From assembly GCA_964439835.1 (NCBI GenBank), contig CAYTPQ010000019.1, forward strand, positions 1 through 53,208: 53,208 bases of DNA. Direction: 5' to 3'. The notes under the pieces were generated by a model that searched no databases, was not told where the DNA came from, and was given only the letters and a program-made list of their open reading frames with translations. Shown piece by piece: positions 1 to 8,701 of the stretch. Each line of letters opens with the position of its first letter. Positions within the stretch are counted from its first letter, which is position 1. The DNA is from JAGNLM01 sp964439835 (lineage in GTDB: Bacteria > Pseudomonadota > Gammaproteobacteria > JAABTG01). Both the position numbers and the translations under genes were made by a program.

Positions 1-59
1 CGATTCGGGAGGGTGGTCGCACGGTCGGTGCGGGCGTCGTCTCGAAGGTGATCGAGTAA
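1..59 (+). CDS. tuf: Elongation factor Tu, C-terminal end (partial)
   Basis: The window opens inside a gene whose last codons (frame starting at base 3) read IREGGRTVGAGVVSKVIE followed by TAA at 57-59. This is the characteristic C-terminus of EF-Tu domain 3, the GTPase that delivers aminoacyl-tRNA to the ribosome. A tuf gene directly upstream of rpsJ is the usual str/S10 arrangement in proteobacteria, so position supports the call. Everything upstream lies outside the window. Confidence 0.93.
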   Translation, partial: IREGGRTVGAGVVSKVIE

Positions 60-66
60 CACGGTC

Positions 67-378
67 ATGGCGAGCCAACGCATCCGGATCCGTCTGAAGG
101 CCTTCGACCACCGGCTGATCGACCAGTCGGCAATGGAGATCGTCGAGACCGCCCGGCGCACCGGCGCCTACGTGCGCGGCCCGATCCCGCTGCCGACGCG
201 CAAGGAGCGCTTCACCCTGCTGGTCTCGCCGCACAAGGACAAGGACGCCCGCGACCAGTACGAGATCCGCACGCACAAGCGGCTGATGGACATCGTTGAC
301 CCCACGGACAAGACGGTCGACGCGCTGATGAAGCTGGACCTCGCGGCCGGCGTGGACGTGCAGATCAAGCTGAACTAG
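67..378 (+). CDS. rpsJ: 30S ribosomal protein S10 (uS10)
   Basis: This 103-residue protein matches the usual S10 length and begins with the family signature around RIRIRLKAFDHRLID. S10 sits in the head of the small subunit, and as NusE it also joins NusB in transcription antitermination. The ATG lies only 7 nt after the tuf stop and has no strong Shine-Dalgarno, so translation is probably coupled to tuf or relies on local structure. It is the first gene of the S10 operon, with rplC following after 10 nt. Confidence 0.97.
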   Translation: MASQRIRIRLKAFDHRLIDQSAMEIVETARRTGAYVRGPIPLPTRKERFTLLVSPHKDKDARDQYEIRTHKRLMDIVDPTDKTVDALMKLDLAAGVDVQIKLN

Positions 379-388
379 GGCTCGAGCC

Positions 389-1030
389 ATGACGATCGGA
401 GTGGTGGGACGCAAGGCGGGGATGACCCGGATCTTCACCGAGGACGGGGCGTACATCCCCGTGACGGTGATCGAGGTCACGCCGAACCGCGTGACCCAGG
501 TAAAGACGGCGGACAGCGACGGCTACCGCGCGGTGCAGGTGACCTGCGGCACGCGCCGGCCGACCCGCGTCAGCAAGCCGCTGGTCGGGCACTACGCGAA
601 GGCGGGCGTCGAGGCGGGCCGCGGGCTCTGGGAGTTCCGCCTGGACGATGGGGAGGGCGGCGAGATCGCGGTGGGGCAGGAGGTCCGGGTCGACGTGTTC
701 CAGGCGGGACAGAAGGTGGACGTGACCGGCACTACCCACGGCAAGGGTTTTGCCGGCGTGATCAAGCGCTACCACTTCAACTCCCAGGACGCGACCCACG
801 GTAACTCGCTCTCGCACCGGGCACCGGGCTCGATCGGCCAGCGCCAGACGCCGGGGCGGGTGATGAAGGGCAAGCGCATGGCGGGTCACCTGGGCAACGT
901 GCGCCGCACCGCCCAGACCCTGGAGGTCGTGCGGGTCGACGCCGAGCGCAACCTGCTGCTCGTGAAGGGCGCCGTGCCGGGCCCGAAGGGCGGCGACCTG
1001 ATCGTGCGCCCGGCGACGAAGGCGCGCTAG
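389..1030 (+). CDS. rplC: 50S ribosomal protein L3 (uL3)
   Basis: The 213-residue product is a full-length bacterial L3, an early-assembling 23S rRNA binder whose central loop reaches towards the peptidyl transferase centre. The loop segment GSIGQRQTPGRVMKGKRMAG near residues 145-165 is clearly present and includes the Gln that PrmB N5-methylates in Enterobacteria. Whether that methylation happens here cannot be seen. The gene is second in the S10 operon; rplD follows after a short gap with a GGAG-like ribosome binding site. Confidence 0.97.
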   Translation: MTIGVVGRKAGMTRIFTEDGAYIPVTVIEVTPNRVTQVKTADSDGYRAVQVTCGTRRPTRVSKPLVGHYAKAGVEAGRGLWEFRLDDGEGGEIAVGQEVRVDVFQAGQKVDVTGTTHGKGFAGVIKRYHFNSQDATHGNSLSHRAPGSIGQRQTPGRVMKGKRMAGHLGNVRRTAQTLEVVRVDAERNLLLVKGAVPGPKGGDLIVRPATKAR

Positions 1031-1044
1031 CGGAGAACGCGGTG

Positions 1045-1650
1045 ATGGAGCTGGCACTTCAACAGGCGGGCGGTACGGTTCAGGTCGCGGACGCGGTGTT
1101 CGGGGCGAGTTTCAACGAGGCCCTGGTGCACCAGGTCGTCACCAGCTACCTGGCCGGGGCTCGGGCCGGGACGCGGGCCCAGAAGACGCGCGCGGAGGTG
1201 AGCGGCGGCAACGCCAAGCCCTGGCGGCAAAAGGGCACCGGCCGCGCCCGCGTGGGCTCGTCTCGCAACCCGATCTGGCGGGGTGGCGGCGTGACCTTCG
1301 CAGCGAGACCCGTGGACCACTCGCAGAAGGTGAACAAGAAGATGTACCGGGGCGCGATGCGCGCCATCCTGTCGGAGCTGGCGCGGCTCGACCGCCTGCG
1401 CGTGGTCGAGTCCTTCGGCGTGGACGCCCCCAAGACCAGGGAACTGGTCCAGAAGCTCACCGGGCTCGGTCTCAAGGACGTGCTGATCGTGGTGGACACG
1501 GCGGACGATTCGCTCGCGCTGTCGGCGCGCAACCTGCCGCACGTGGCCGTGGCGCCAGCGCGCAGCGTCGACCCCGTCAGCCTGATCGGGTTCGAGCACG
1601 TGCTGGTCACGGTGCCAGCGCTGCGGGCACTCGAGGAGAGGCTGGGATGA
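1045..1650 (+). CDS. rplD: 50S ribosomal protein L4 (uL4)
   Basis: L4 lines the polypeptide exit tunnel, and in E. coli it also represses its own operon. The tunnel loop with AEVSGGNAKPWRQKGTGRAR is visible at about residues 50-70. A GTG at 1042 immediately precedes the ATG at 1045 in the same frame. I prefer the ATG because the CGGAGA at 1031-1036 is then 8 nt away rather than 5. The product is 201 residues, and the stop overlaps the rplW start by 4 nt (ATGA), indicating translational coupling. Confidence 0.96.
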   Translation: MELALQQAGGTVQVADAVFGASFNEALVHQVVTSYLAGARAGTRAQKTRAEVSGGNAKPWRQKGTGRARVGSSRNPIWRGGGVTFAARPVDHSQKVNKKMYRGAMRAILSELARLDRLRVVESFGVDAPKTRELVQKLTGLGLKDVLIVVDTADDSLALSARNLPHVAVAPARSVDPVSLIGFEHVLVTVPALRALEERLG

Positions 1651-1943
1651 GCGAAGAACGCCTGATGAAGCTGCTGCTGTCGCCGCACGTGTCGGAGAAG
1701 ACCACTCGGGTGGCCGACAAGAACCGGCAGTTCGCCTTCAAGGTCGTGCCCGACGCCACCAAGCCCGAGATCAAGAAGGCCGTGGAGTTGATGTTCAAGG
1801 TCGAGGTCGACGGGGTGCAGGTCGTCAACGTGGCCGGCAAGCGCAAGCGCTTCGGGCGCTCCGGCGGTCGCCGGCCCGACTGGAAGAAGGCCTACGTTCG
1901 TCTGAAGCCCGGCCACGACATCGACTTCGTCGGCGGCCAGTAG
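1647..1943 (+). CDS. rplW: 50S ribosomal protein L23 (uL23)
   Basis: This 98-residue protein is a standard-length L23. L23 sits at the tunnel exit and is the docking point for trigger factor and the signal recognition particle. The N-terminal segment LMKLLLSPHVSEKTT includes the conserved acidic residue used for that docking. Its ATG overlaps the rplD stop (ATGA at 1647-1650). rplB follows after 17 nt with a GGAG ribosome binding site. Confidence 0.96.
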   Translation: MSEERLMKLLLSPHVSEKTTRVADKNRQFAFKVVPDATKPEIKKAVELMFKVEVDGVQVVNVAGKRKRFGRSGGRRPDWKKAYVRLKPGHDIDFVGGQ

Positions 1944-1960
1944 TCGGGAGGAGCGCGACC

Positions 1961-2788
1961 ATGCCAATCGTCAAGGCCAAACCGACCTCGCCGGGGCGCC
2001 GCTTCGTGGTCCGGGTGAAGAACCCGGAGCTGCACAAGGGTGAGCCGTATCGGCCGCTGCTCGCGCCGAAGGGGAAGAACGGCGGCCGCAACACCAACGG
2101 GCGGGTGACCGTGCGCCACCAGGGCGGTGGCCACAAGCAACGCTACCGCCTGGTGGACTTCAAGCGCGACAAGGACGGCATCCCGGGCCGGGTCGAGCGA
2201 CTGGAGTACGACCCCAACCGCAGCGCCCACCTGGCGCTGGTGCTCTACGCCGACGGCGAGCGCCGGTACATCATCGCGGCCAAGGGTCTCGCGGCGGGTG
2301 CCGAGGTGATGTCCGGGGCCGAGGCCGCGATCAAGCCGGGCAACTGCCTGCCGCTGCGCAACATCCCGGTGGGCAGCATGGTGCACTGCGTGGAGATGAA
2401 GCCAGGCAAGGGCGCGCAGATGGCGCGCTCGGCCGGCGCGTCGGTGCAGATCCTGGCGCGCGAGGGCGGCAACGCCACCCTGCGCATGCGCTCGGGTGAG
2501 GTGCGCAAGGTGCCGGTCGACTGCCGGGCGGTGGTGGGCGAGGTCGGCAACGGCGAGCACAACCTGGAGTCGCTCGGAAAGGCGGGCGCCAAGCGCTGGC
2601 GTGGCATCCGCCCGACGGTGCGCGGCGTGGCGATGAACCCGGTCGACCACCCGCACGGCGGCGGCGAGGGCCGCAGCTCGGGCGGGCGGCACCCGTGCAC
2701 CCCCTGGGGTGTGCCGACCAAGGGTTACAAGACCCGCAAGAACAAGCGGACGACGGGCATGATCGTGCGCCGTCGCAAACAGCGCTGA
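1961..2788 (+). CDS. rplB: 50S ribosomal protein L2 (uL2)
   Basis: L2 is a core 23S rRNA-binding protein needed for subunit association and peptidyl transfer. The 275-residue length is normal. The C-terminal signature MNPVDHPHGGGEGRSSGGRH, with the conserved His of the peptidyl transferase region, lies near residues 225-245. A GGAGG-type site at about 1947 precedes the ATG. The gene keeps the standard S10-operon position between rplW and rpsS. Confidence 0.97.
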   Translation: MPIVKAKPTSPGRRFVVRVKNPELHKGEPYRPLLAPKGKNGGRNTNGRVTVRHQGGGHKQRYRLVDFKRDKDGIPGRVERLEYDPNRSAHLALVLYADGERRYIIAAKGLAAGAEVMSGAEAAIKPGNCLPLRNIPVGSMVHCVEMKPGKGAQMARSAGASVQILAREGGNATLRMRSGEVRKVPVDCRAVVGEVGNGEHNLESLGKAGAKRWRGIRPTVRGVAMNPVDHPHGGGEGRSSGGRHPCTPWGVPTKGYKTRKNKRTTGMIVRRRKQR

Positions 2789-2803
2789 TAGAGGGCTACT
2801 GCG

Positions 2804-3079
2804 GTGCCGCGTTCAGTCAAGAAGGGGCCGTTCATCGACCATCATCTGGCCAAGAAAGTCGACGACGCGCGGTCGAGCGGGAGCAAGCGCCCGATCAAGA
2901 CTTGGTCGCGCCGCTCGATGGTCATCCCCGACATGGTCGGGCTGACCATCGCGGTGCACAACGGGCGGCAGCACGTGCCGGTGCTCGTCACCGAGAACAT
3001 GGTCGGCCACAAGCTCGGTGAGTTCGCGGTCACGCGGACCTTCCGTGGCCACGCCGCCGACCGCAAGGCGAAGAAGTAG
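2804..3079 (+). CDS. rpsS: 30S ribosomal protein S19 (uS19)
   Basis: This 91-residue protein starts MPRSVKKGPFIDHHL and contains the family segment WSRRSMVIPDMVGLTIAVHN. S19 lies in the head of the 30S subunit near the decoding-site tRNAs. The start codon is GTG at 2804, as required by homology, since no ATG lies upstream at the right place. It follows rplB by 15 nt and precedes rplV by 12 nt. Confidence 0.96.
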   Translation: MPRSVKKGPFIDHHLAKKVDDARSSGSKRPIKTWSRRSMVIPDMVGLTIAVHNGRQHVPVLVTENMVGHKLGEFAVTRTFRGHAADRKAKK

Positions 3080-3091
3080 AGGGGCGCCGGA

Positions 3092-3424
3092 ATGGAGACC
3101 CGATCGACGCTGCGCTACGCGCGCATTTCGGCCCAGAAGGCCCGGTTGGTCGCCGACCTGGTGCGCGGCATGCCGGTGGACCGGGCGCTGAACGTGCTCG
3201 CCTTCACCGAGAAGAAGGCCGCCGCGATGGTGCGCAAGGTGCTCGAGTCCGCGATCGCGAACGCCGAGCACAACGAGGGCGCCGACGTGGACGAGCTGAA
3301 GGTGTCCGGGGTCTGGGTGGACGAGGGGCCGACCATGAAGCGCATGCACGCGCGTGCCAAGGGTCGGGGGACGCGGGTGATGAAGCGCACCAGCCACATC
3401 ACCGTCAAGGTGTCGGACGACTGA
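3092..3424 (+). CDS. rplV: 50S ribosomal protein L22 (uL22)
   Basis: L22 binds several 23S rRNA domains, and its long beta hairpin (around VDEGPTMKRMHARAKGRG here) lines the exit tunnel together with L4. The product has the standard 110-residue length and starts METRSTLRYARISAQKARLVAD. A GAGGGG stretch before the ATG serves as ribosome binding site. It is part of the continuous S10 operon. Confidence 0.96.
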   Translation: METRSTLRYARISAQKARLVADLVRGMPVDRALNVLAFTEKKAAAMVRKVLESAIANAEHNEGADVDELKVSGVWVDEGPTMKRMHARAKGRGTRVMKRTSHITVKVSDD

Positions 3425-3435
3425 GAGAGACCGCG

Positions 3436-4113
<678 letters not shown>

Positions 4114-4128
4114 GGGGAGTGAACGCAC

Positions 4129-4542
4129 ATGCTGCAGCCGACCCGCACCAAGTACCGTAAGCAGCACAAGGGCCGCAACCGCGGGCTCGCCGAGCGCGGC
4201 GGCAAGGTGAGCTTCGGCGAGTACGGCCTGAAGGCCACCACCCGCGGCCGTCTGACGGCGCGCCAGATCGAGGCGGCCCGCCGGGCCATCACGCGCTACG
4301 TGAAGCGCGGCGGCAAGGTCTGGATCCGGGTGTTCCCGGACAAGCCGATCTCGAAGAAGCCGCTCGAGGTCCGCATGGGCAGCGGCAAGGGCAACGTGGA
4401 GTACTGGGTGGCCCTGGTGCAGCCGGGTAGCGTGCTGTACGAGATGGAAGGCGTCTCCGAGGACATCGCCCGCGAGGCCTTCCGGCTGGCGGCGGCGAAG
4501 CTGCCGATCAGGACCATGTTCGTAGAGAGGGTGGTGCTCTGA
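4129..4542 (+). CDS. rplP: 50S ribosomal protein L16 (uL16)
   Basis: L16 binds 23S rRNA near the A-site tRNA elbow and matures the large subunit late in assembly. The 137-residue product contains the signatures KYRKQHKGRNRG near the N-terminus and RMGSGKGNVEYWVA in the middle. A GAGGGGAG-type ribosome binding site lies about 10 nt before the ATG. The stop TGA shares one base with the rpmC ATG (TGATG), so the two genes are coupled. Confidence 0.97.
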   Translation: MLQPTRTKYRKQHKGRNRGLAERGGKVSFGEYGLKATTRGRLTARQIEAARRAITRYVKRGGKVWIRVFPDKPISKKPLEVRMGSGKGNVEYWVALVQPGSVLYEMEGVSEDIAREAFRLAAAKLPIRTMFVERVVL

Positions 4543-4742
4543 TGAACGTGCGCGAGCTGAGGGAGAAGGACGCGGGTGAGTTGCGCGAGGAGCTGCGGGC
4601 AAGGCTGCGCGAGCAGTTCAATCTGCGCATGCAGAAAGGCTCGGGCCAGACCCCGCGTCCGCACCTGTTCAAGGCCGTGCGCAGGGGCATCGCCCGGATC
4701 AAGACGGTGATGAACGAGCGGTCGTCGGGGAGTGGCAAGTGA
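4542..4742 (+). CDS. rpmC: 50S ribosomal protein L29 (uL29)
   Basis: This small 66-residue helical protein starts MNVRELREKDAGELREELRA, the standard L29 fold. L29 neighbours L23 at the tunnel exit. Both ends are coupled: its ATG overlaps the rplP stop and its TGA overlaps the rpsQ ATG, each by one base (TGATG). Confidence 0.95.
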   Translation: MNVRELREKDAGELREELRARLREQFNLRMQKGSGQTPRPHLFKAVRRGIARIKTVMNERSSGSGK

Positions 4743-5002
4743 TGAGCGAGACGGCGCACGCACCCCGGACCCTGGTCGGGCGGGTGGTCAGCGACAAGAT
4801 GGACAAGACGGCGACGGTGCTGGTAGAGCGCAAGGTGAAGCACGAGCTCTACGGCAAGTACGTGCGTCGCTCCACCAAGCTGCACGTCCACGACGAGCAG
4901 AACGAGTGCCGCGAGGGCGACCTGGTCGAGATCGTCGAGGGGCGTCCGGTCTCGAAGACGAAGGCCTGGCGGCTGCACCGCGTGGTCGAGCGCGCGCGGT
5001 GA
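4742..5002 (+). CDS. rpsQ: 30S ribosomal protein S17 (uS17)
   Basis: S17 is an OB-fold primary binder of 16S rRNA. The family segment LVGRVVSDKMDKTATVLVER appears at about residues 11-30, and the 86-residue length is normal. I chose the ATG at 4742, which overlaps the rpmC stop as TGATG, over an in-frame GTG three bases earlier. The overlap repeats the coupling seen at rplP/rpmC. A 52-nt gap separates it from rplN, where the spc operon begins. Confidence 0.96.
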   Translation: MSETAHAPRTLVGRVVSDKMDKTATVLVERKVKHELYGKYVRRSTKLHVHDEQNECREGDLVEIVEGRPVSKTKAWRLHRVVERAR

Positions 5003-5054
5003 CGGCAGGCCGGTGCGAGGCTGAAGCTGCCGCGGACGGGTACGGAGGCTGGCG

Positions 5055-5423
5055 ATGATTCAGATGCAGACCATGCTGGACGCGGCGGACAACAGTGGCG
5101 CGCGGCGGCTCATGTGCATCAAGGTCCTCGGCGGGTCCAAGAGGCGCTACGCCGGCATCGGCGACGTCATCAAGGTCACCGTCAAGGAAGCGATTCCCCG
5201 GGGCAAGGTCAAGAAGGGCGAGGTCTACAACGCCGTGGTCGTGCGTACCCGCAAGGGCGTGCGGCGGGCGGACGGGTCGCTCGTGCGGTTCGACGGCAAC
5301 GCGGCGGTGCTGCTCAACAACCAGCTGCAGCCCATCGGCACCCGAATCTTCGGCCCGGTGACGCGCGAGCTGCGCAGCGAGCGGTTCATGAAGATCATCT
5401 CTCTGGCGCCGGAAGTGCTCTGA
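5055..5423 (+). CDS. rplN: 50S ribosomal protein L14 (uL14)
   Basis: L14 forms intersubunit bridges with 16S rRNA and is the landing site of the silencing factor RsfS. The 122-residue product starts MIQMQTMLDAADNSGARRLM, an almost invariant N-terminus, and has the usual length. It is the first gene of the spc segment. The 52 nt before it (5003-5054) hold a GGAGG-like ribosome binding site but no convincing promoter. Confidence 0.97.
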   Translation: MIQMQTMLDAADNSGARRLMCIKVLGGSKRRYAGIGDVIKVTVKEAIPRGKVKKGEVYNAVVVRTRKGVRRADGSLVRFDGNAAVLLNNQLQPIGTRIFGPVTRELRSERFMKIISLAPEVL

Positions 5424-5436
5424 GGCGGGTGCGATC

Positions 5437-5754
5437 ATGCACAGGATTCGAAAGGGTGATCAGGTCGTCGTTTTGACCGGCAAGGACAAGGGCAAGCGCG
5501 GCACCGTGTTGCGCGTGCTCGAGAATGACCGGGTGGTCGTCGAGAACGTCAACGTGGCGAAGCGGCACACGCGCCCCAACCCGATGCGCGGGACGCAGGG
5601 TGGGATCGTGGAAAAGGAGATGCCGATCCACGTCTCCAACGTGGCGCTCTTCAACTCCGCCACGAAGAAGGGGGACCGGATCGGGTTCCGCACGCTCGAG
5701 GACGGCCGCAAGGTCCGGTACTTCAAGTCGAACGGCGAGGTCGTCGACGCGTAG
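5437..5754 (+). CDS. rplX: 50S ribosomal protein L24 (uL24)
   Basis: The 105-residue protein begins MHRIRKGDQVVVLTGKDKGK, which is the KOW motif of L24. L24 is an assembly initiator that nucleates 23S rRNA folding near the tunnel exit. The later segment RPNPMRGTQGGIVEKEMPIH is also family-typical. It lies 13 nt after rplN and 10 nt before rplE. Confidence 0.96.
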   Translation: MHRIRKGDQVVVLTGKDKGKRGTVLRVLENDRVVVENVNVAKRHTRPNPMRGTQGGIVEKEMPIHVSNVALFNSATKKGDRIGFRTLEDGRKVRYFKSNGEVVDA

Positions 5755-5764
5755 GGGCGCGGCC

Positions 5765-6304
5765 ATGGCAAGACTTCAAGAATATTACCGGAACACCGTC
5801 GTCAAGCAGTTGACGGAGAAGTTCCAGTACGGCAACCCGATGCAGGTGCCACGCATCACCAAGATCACGCTCAACATGGGCGTGGGCGAGGCGGTGGGTG
5901 ACCGCAAGGTGCTGGACAACGCGGTGGCGGACATGACGCAGATCGCCGGGCAGAAGCCGGTGATCACGAAGGCGCGCACCTCGATCGCGGGGTTCAAGAT
6001 CCGGCAGGGGTGGCCCATCGGCTGCAAGGTCACGCTGCGCCGGGAGCAGATGTACGAGTTCCTGGATCGGCTGATCAACATCGCGATCCCGCGGATCCGG
6101 GACTTCCGCGGCTTCAGCAGCCGGGCCTTTGACGGCCAGGGCAACTACAGCCTGGGGGTGCGGGAGCAGATCATCTTTCCCGAGATCGACTACGACAAGA
6201 TCGACGCGCTGCGCGGGATGGACATCACCATCACCACCAGCGCCCGGACCGACGAAGAGGGGCGCGCGCTGCTCGCCGCCTTCAACTTCCCCTTCCGGAA
6301 CTAG
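5765..6304 (+). CDS. rplE: 50S ribosomal protein L5 (uL5)
   Basis: L5 binds 5S rRNA and contacts the P-site tRNA in the central protuberance. The ATG at 5765 gives a 179-residue protein beginning MARLQEYYRNTVVKQL, the normal length and start. The frame stays open further upstream, but that part overlaps rplX in another frame and is not L5-like. The segments ITLNMGVGEAVGDRK and the C-terminal NFPFRN end are diagnostic. Confidence 0.97.
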   Translation: MARLQEYYRNTVVKQLTEKFQYGNPMQVPRITKITLNMGVGEAVGDRKVLDNAVADMTQIAGQKPVITKARTSIAGFKIRQGWPIGCKVTLRREQMYEFLDRLINIAIPRIRDFRGFSSRAFDGQGNYSLGVREQIIFPEIDYDKIDALRGMDITITTSARTDEEGRALLAAFNFPFRN

Positions 6305-6321
6305 CAGAAAGGGCGGGTGCA

Positions 6322-6627
6322 ATGGCCAAGCTGTCGATGATCAACCGGGACGCGCGGCGGGCGAAGATCGCGGCGAAGTACGCCACGAAGCGGACCGAGC
6401 TCAAGGCGAAGGCGAAGGACGCGCGGCTGAGCGCGGGCGAGCGGGAGGCCGCGCAGCTGGCCCTGCAGAAGCTGCCGCGCGACGCCAGTCCGACCCGCGG
6501 GCGCAACCGCTGTCGCCTCACCGGCCGGCCGCACGGCTACTACCGCAAGTTCGGGCTGGCCAGGAACAAGCTGCGCGAGGCGGCGATGCGGGGCGACGTC
6601 CCCGGCCTGGTCAAGGCGAGTTGGTGA
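6322..6627 (+). CDS. rpsN: 30S ribosomal protein S14 (uS14), zinc-free type
   Basis: S14 lies in the 30S head and completes late assembly. The product is 101 residues with the C-terminal signature RCRLTGRPHGYYRKFGLAR. It has a single Cys and lacks the CxxC pairs of zinc-type S14, so this is the longer 'C-minus' form usual in Gammaproteobacteria. That contrasts with S4 in the same cluster, which has a four-Cys knuckle. It sits between rplE and rpsH with clear ribosome binding sites. Confidence 0.96.
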   Translation: MAKLSMINRDARRAKIAAKYATKRTELKAKAKDARLSAGEREAAQLALQKLPRDASPTRGRNRCRLTGRPHGYYRKFGLARNKLREAAMRGDVPGLVKASW

Positions 6628-6664
6628 GGCGTCGGCGACGCGCAGCAGGCAGGGGTAGAGAGCT

Positions 6665-7060
6665 ATGAGCATGCAAGACCCGATCGGCGACATGCTGACG
6701 CGGATCCGCAACGGACAGGCCGCCTCCAAGGTCAAGGTGACGATGCCGTCCTCGAAGCAGAAGGTGGCGCTTGCCCAGGTGTTGAAGGAGGAGGGCTACG
6801 TCACCGACTACGGCGTCGAGGAGGTGGAGGGCAAGCCGCTGCTGTCGATCGTCCTCAAGTACTTCGAGGGCCGGCCGGTCATCAGCATGCTGGAGCGGGT
6901 GACGCGCCCGGCGCGGCGGGTCTACGCGGGCAAGTCCAAGCTGCCGCGGGTCCTGGGCGGGCTCGGCGTGACGATCGTCTCGACGCCGCGGGGCGTGATG
7001 ACGGATCGGGCTGCCCGGGCCGCGGGCCACGGCGGCGAAGTCATCTGCATCGTGGCGTGA
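6665..7060 (+). CDS. rpsH: 30S ribosomal protein S8 (uS8)
   Basis: S8 is a primary 16S rRNA binder, and in E. coli it is the translational repressor of the spc operon. The 131-residue product starts MSMQDPIGDMLTRIRNGQ and ends with the family segment GVMTDRAARAAGHGGEVICIVA. The N-terminal DPIxDMLTRIRN motif is diagnostic. It follows rpsN by 37 nt. Confidence 0.97.
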   Translation: MSMQDPIGDMLTRIRNGQAASKVKVTMPSSKQKVALAQVLKEEGYVTDYGVEEVEGKPLLSIVLKYFEGRPVISMLERVTRPARRVYAGKSKLPRVLGGLGVTIVSTPRGVMTDRAARAAGHGGEVICIVA

Positions 7061-7073
7061 CGGAGGGGTCCAC

Positions 7074-7607
7074 ATGTCACGGGTAGCCAAGAAGCCGGTA
7101 GTCCTGCCGGCTGGGGTCCAGGTCTCGGTGGACGGGCAGCGACTCAAGGTCCAGGGGGCCAAGGGCACGCTCGAGTACGACGTCCACCCCGAGGTCGAGG
7201 TCACGCTGGAGAGCAACGTGCTCAGCTTCGGTCCCCGGGGCGGCGCGGCGCGCGCGGACGCGATGGCCGGCACGACGCGTGCGGTGGTGAGCGGTCTGGT
7301 CACCGGCGTGAGCAAGGGGTTCGAGCGCAAGCTGACCCTGGTCGGGGTCGGTTACCGCGCCCAGGCGGCCGGCCGGGCCCTGAACCTGACACTCGGTTTC
7401 TCCCACCCGGTGAGCTTCCCGGTGCCGGAGGGCGTCACCATCGAGACCCCGACCCAGACGGAGATCCTGATCCGGGGTGCCAACCGCCAGCAGGTGGGGC
7501 AAGTCGCCGCGGAGATCCGGCGGTTCCGCCCGCCCGAGCCGTACAAGGGTAAGGGGGTCCGTTACTCGGACGAGGTCGTCGTCCGTAAGGAAGCCAAGAA
7601 GAAGTAA
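7074..7607 (+). CDS. rplF: 50S ribosomal protein L6 (uL6)
   Basis: L6 has two similar domains and binds near the sarcin-ricin loop, where GTPase translation factors dock. The 177-residue length is normal. The C-terminal signature RPPEPYKGKGVRYSDEVV (about residues 152-169) is diagnostic. A GGAGGGG site precedes the ATG at 7074. Confidence 0.97.
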   Translation: MSRVAKKPVVLPAGVQVSVDGQRLKVQGAKGTLEYDVHPEVEVTLESNVLSFGPRGGAARADAMAGTTRAVVSGLVTGVSKGFERKLTLVGVGYRAQAAGRALNLTLGFSHPVSFPVPEGVTIETPTQTEILIRGANRQQVGQVAAEIRRFRPPEPYKGKGVRYSDEVVVRKEAKKK

Positions 7608-7619
7608 GGGTTGCCCTCC

Positions 7620-7976
7620 ATGCACGCGAAGAAAGCCGAACGGCTACGGCGCGCCGCGAAGACGCGGGTGCGCATCCACGGGAGCGAGGCCTACCGGCTG
7701 TGCGTTTTCCGCACGCCTCGGCACATCTACGCTCAGGTCATCACCCCCGCGGGCTCGGAGACCGTGGCGAGCGCTTCGACGCTCGACGCGCAGGTGAAGT
7801 CCGAGGTGAAGAACGGCGGCAACGTGGACGCCGCGCGCGTCGTCGGCCGCGTCATTGCGGAGCGGGCGCGGGCGAAGGGCGTCACGTCGGTGGCCTTCGA
7901 CCGCTCCGGCTTCAAGTACCACGGCCGCGTGAAGGCCCTCGCCGACGCGGCGCGGGAGCACGGTTTGGAATTCTGA
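7620..7976 (+). CDS. rplR: 50S ribosomal protein L18 (uL18)
   Basis: L18 binds 5S rRNA with L5. The ATG at 7620 gives a 118-residue protein starting MHAKKAERLRRAAKTRVRI, like other L18 N-termini. An upstream TTG at 7611 is in frame, but the AAGGG at 7606-7610 is spaced 9 nt from the ATG and favours the shorter form. The C-terminal FDRSGFKYHGRVKALADAAR is the family signature. Confidence 0.95.
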   Translation: MHAKKAERLRRAAKTRVRIHGSEAYRLCVFRTPRHIYAQVITPAGSETVASASTLDAQVKSEVKNGGNVDAARVVGRVIAERARAKGVTSVAFDRSGFKYHGRVKALADAAREHGLEF

Positions 7977-7988
7977 GGTCCGATTCCC

Positions 7989-8495
7989 ATGGCGAATTAC
8001 GAAGCTGCGCCGAGCCAGGACGACCTGCTGGAAAAGCTGGTCGCCGTCAACCGGGTGGCGAAGGTGGTGAAGGGTGGCCGGCAGTTCGGCTTCACCGCCC
8101 TGACGGTGGTGGGTGACGGCAAGGGGCGCGTGGGGCTCGGCCGCGGCAAGGCCCGCGAGGTCCCGGTGGCGATCCAGAAGGCGATGGAGAAGGCGCGCCA
8201 GAACCTGCGCCAGGTCCCGCTGAGGGGCACCACGCTCTTCTACCCCACGACCTCCCGCCACGGCGCGGCCAAGGTGTACATGCAGCCGGCCTCCGAGGGT
8301 ACCGGCATCATCGCCGGCGGCCCGATGCGGGCGGTGTTCGAGGTGCTCGGGGTGCGAGACGTGCTGGCCAAGAGCATCGGCTCCTCGAACCCGATCAACG
8401 TGGTGCGGGCCACCGTGAAGGGCCTGATGAATATGCGCTCGCCGGAGCAGATCGCGGCCAAGCGCGGCAAGACGCTAGACGAGATCACGGGGTAG
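7989..8495 (+). CDS. rpsE: 30S ribosomal protein S5 (uS5)
   Basis: S5 sits at the mRNA entry and affects decoding accuracy. The 168-residue protein has the N-terminal double-stranded RNA-binding-like domain with VNRVAKVVKGGRQFGFTALT near residues 18-38, then the C-terminal S5 domain with VLGVRDVLAKSIGSSNPINV. Length and order are normal, and rpmD starts 3 nt after its stop. Confidence 0.97.
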   Translation: MANYEAAPSQDDLLEKLVAVNRVAKVVKGGRQFGFTALTVVGDGKGRVGLGRGKAREVPVAIQKAMEKARQNLRQVPLRGTTLFYPTTSRHGAAKVYMQPASEGTGIIAGGPMRAVFEVLGVRDVLAKSIGSSNPINVVRATVKGLMNMRSPEQIAAKRGKTLDEITG

Positions 8496-8498
8496 GCC

Positions 8499-8699
8499 AT
8501 GACGAGCGAGACGGGTACCTCCGGCAAGCTCCGGGTCACGCTGGTCAAGAGCACCAGCGGCCGGTTGGCGAGCCACCAGGCCTGCGTGCGCGGGCTCGGC
8601 CTGCGGCGGACGAACAGCACCGCCCTGGTCGAAGACACGCCGAGCAACCGCGGGATGATCCAGAAGGTTGCCTACCTGCTGAAGGTCGAGGAGCACTGA
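8499..8699 (+). CDS. rpmD: 50S ribosomal protein L30 (uL30)
   Basis: This 66-residue protein contains the L30 core LRVTLVKSTSGRLASHQAC and GMIQKVAYLLKVEE. It is slightly longer at its N-terminus than the E. coli form. L30 is a peripheral large-subunit protein. It is packed between rpsE (3 nt gap) and rplO (2 nt gap), which supports coupled translation. Confidence 0.95.
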   Translation: MTSETGTSGKLRVTLVKSTSGRLASHQACVRGLGLRRTNSTALVEDTPSNRGMIQKVAYLLKVEEH

Positions 8700-8701
8700 C
8701 C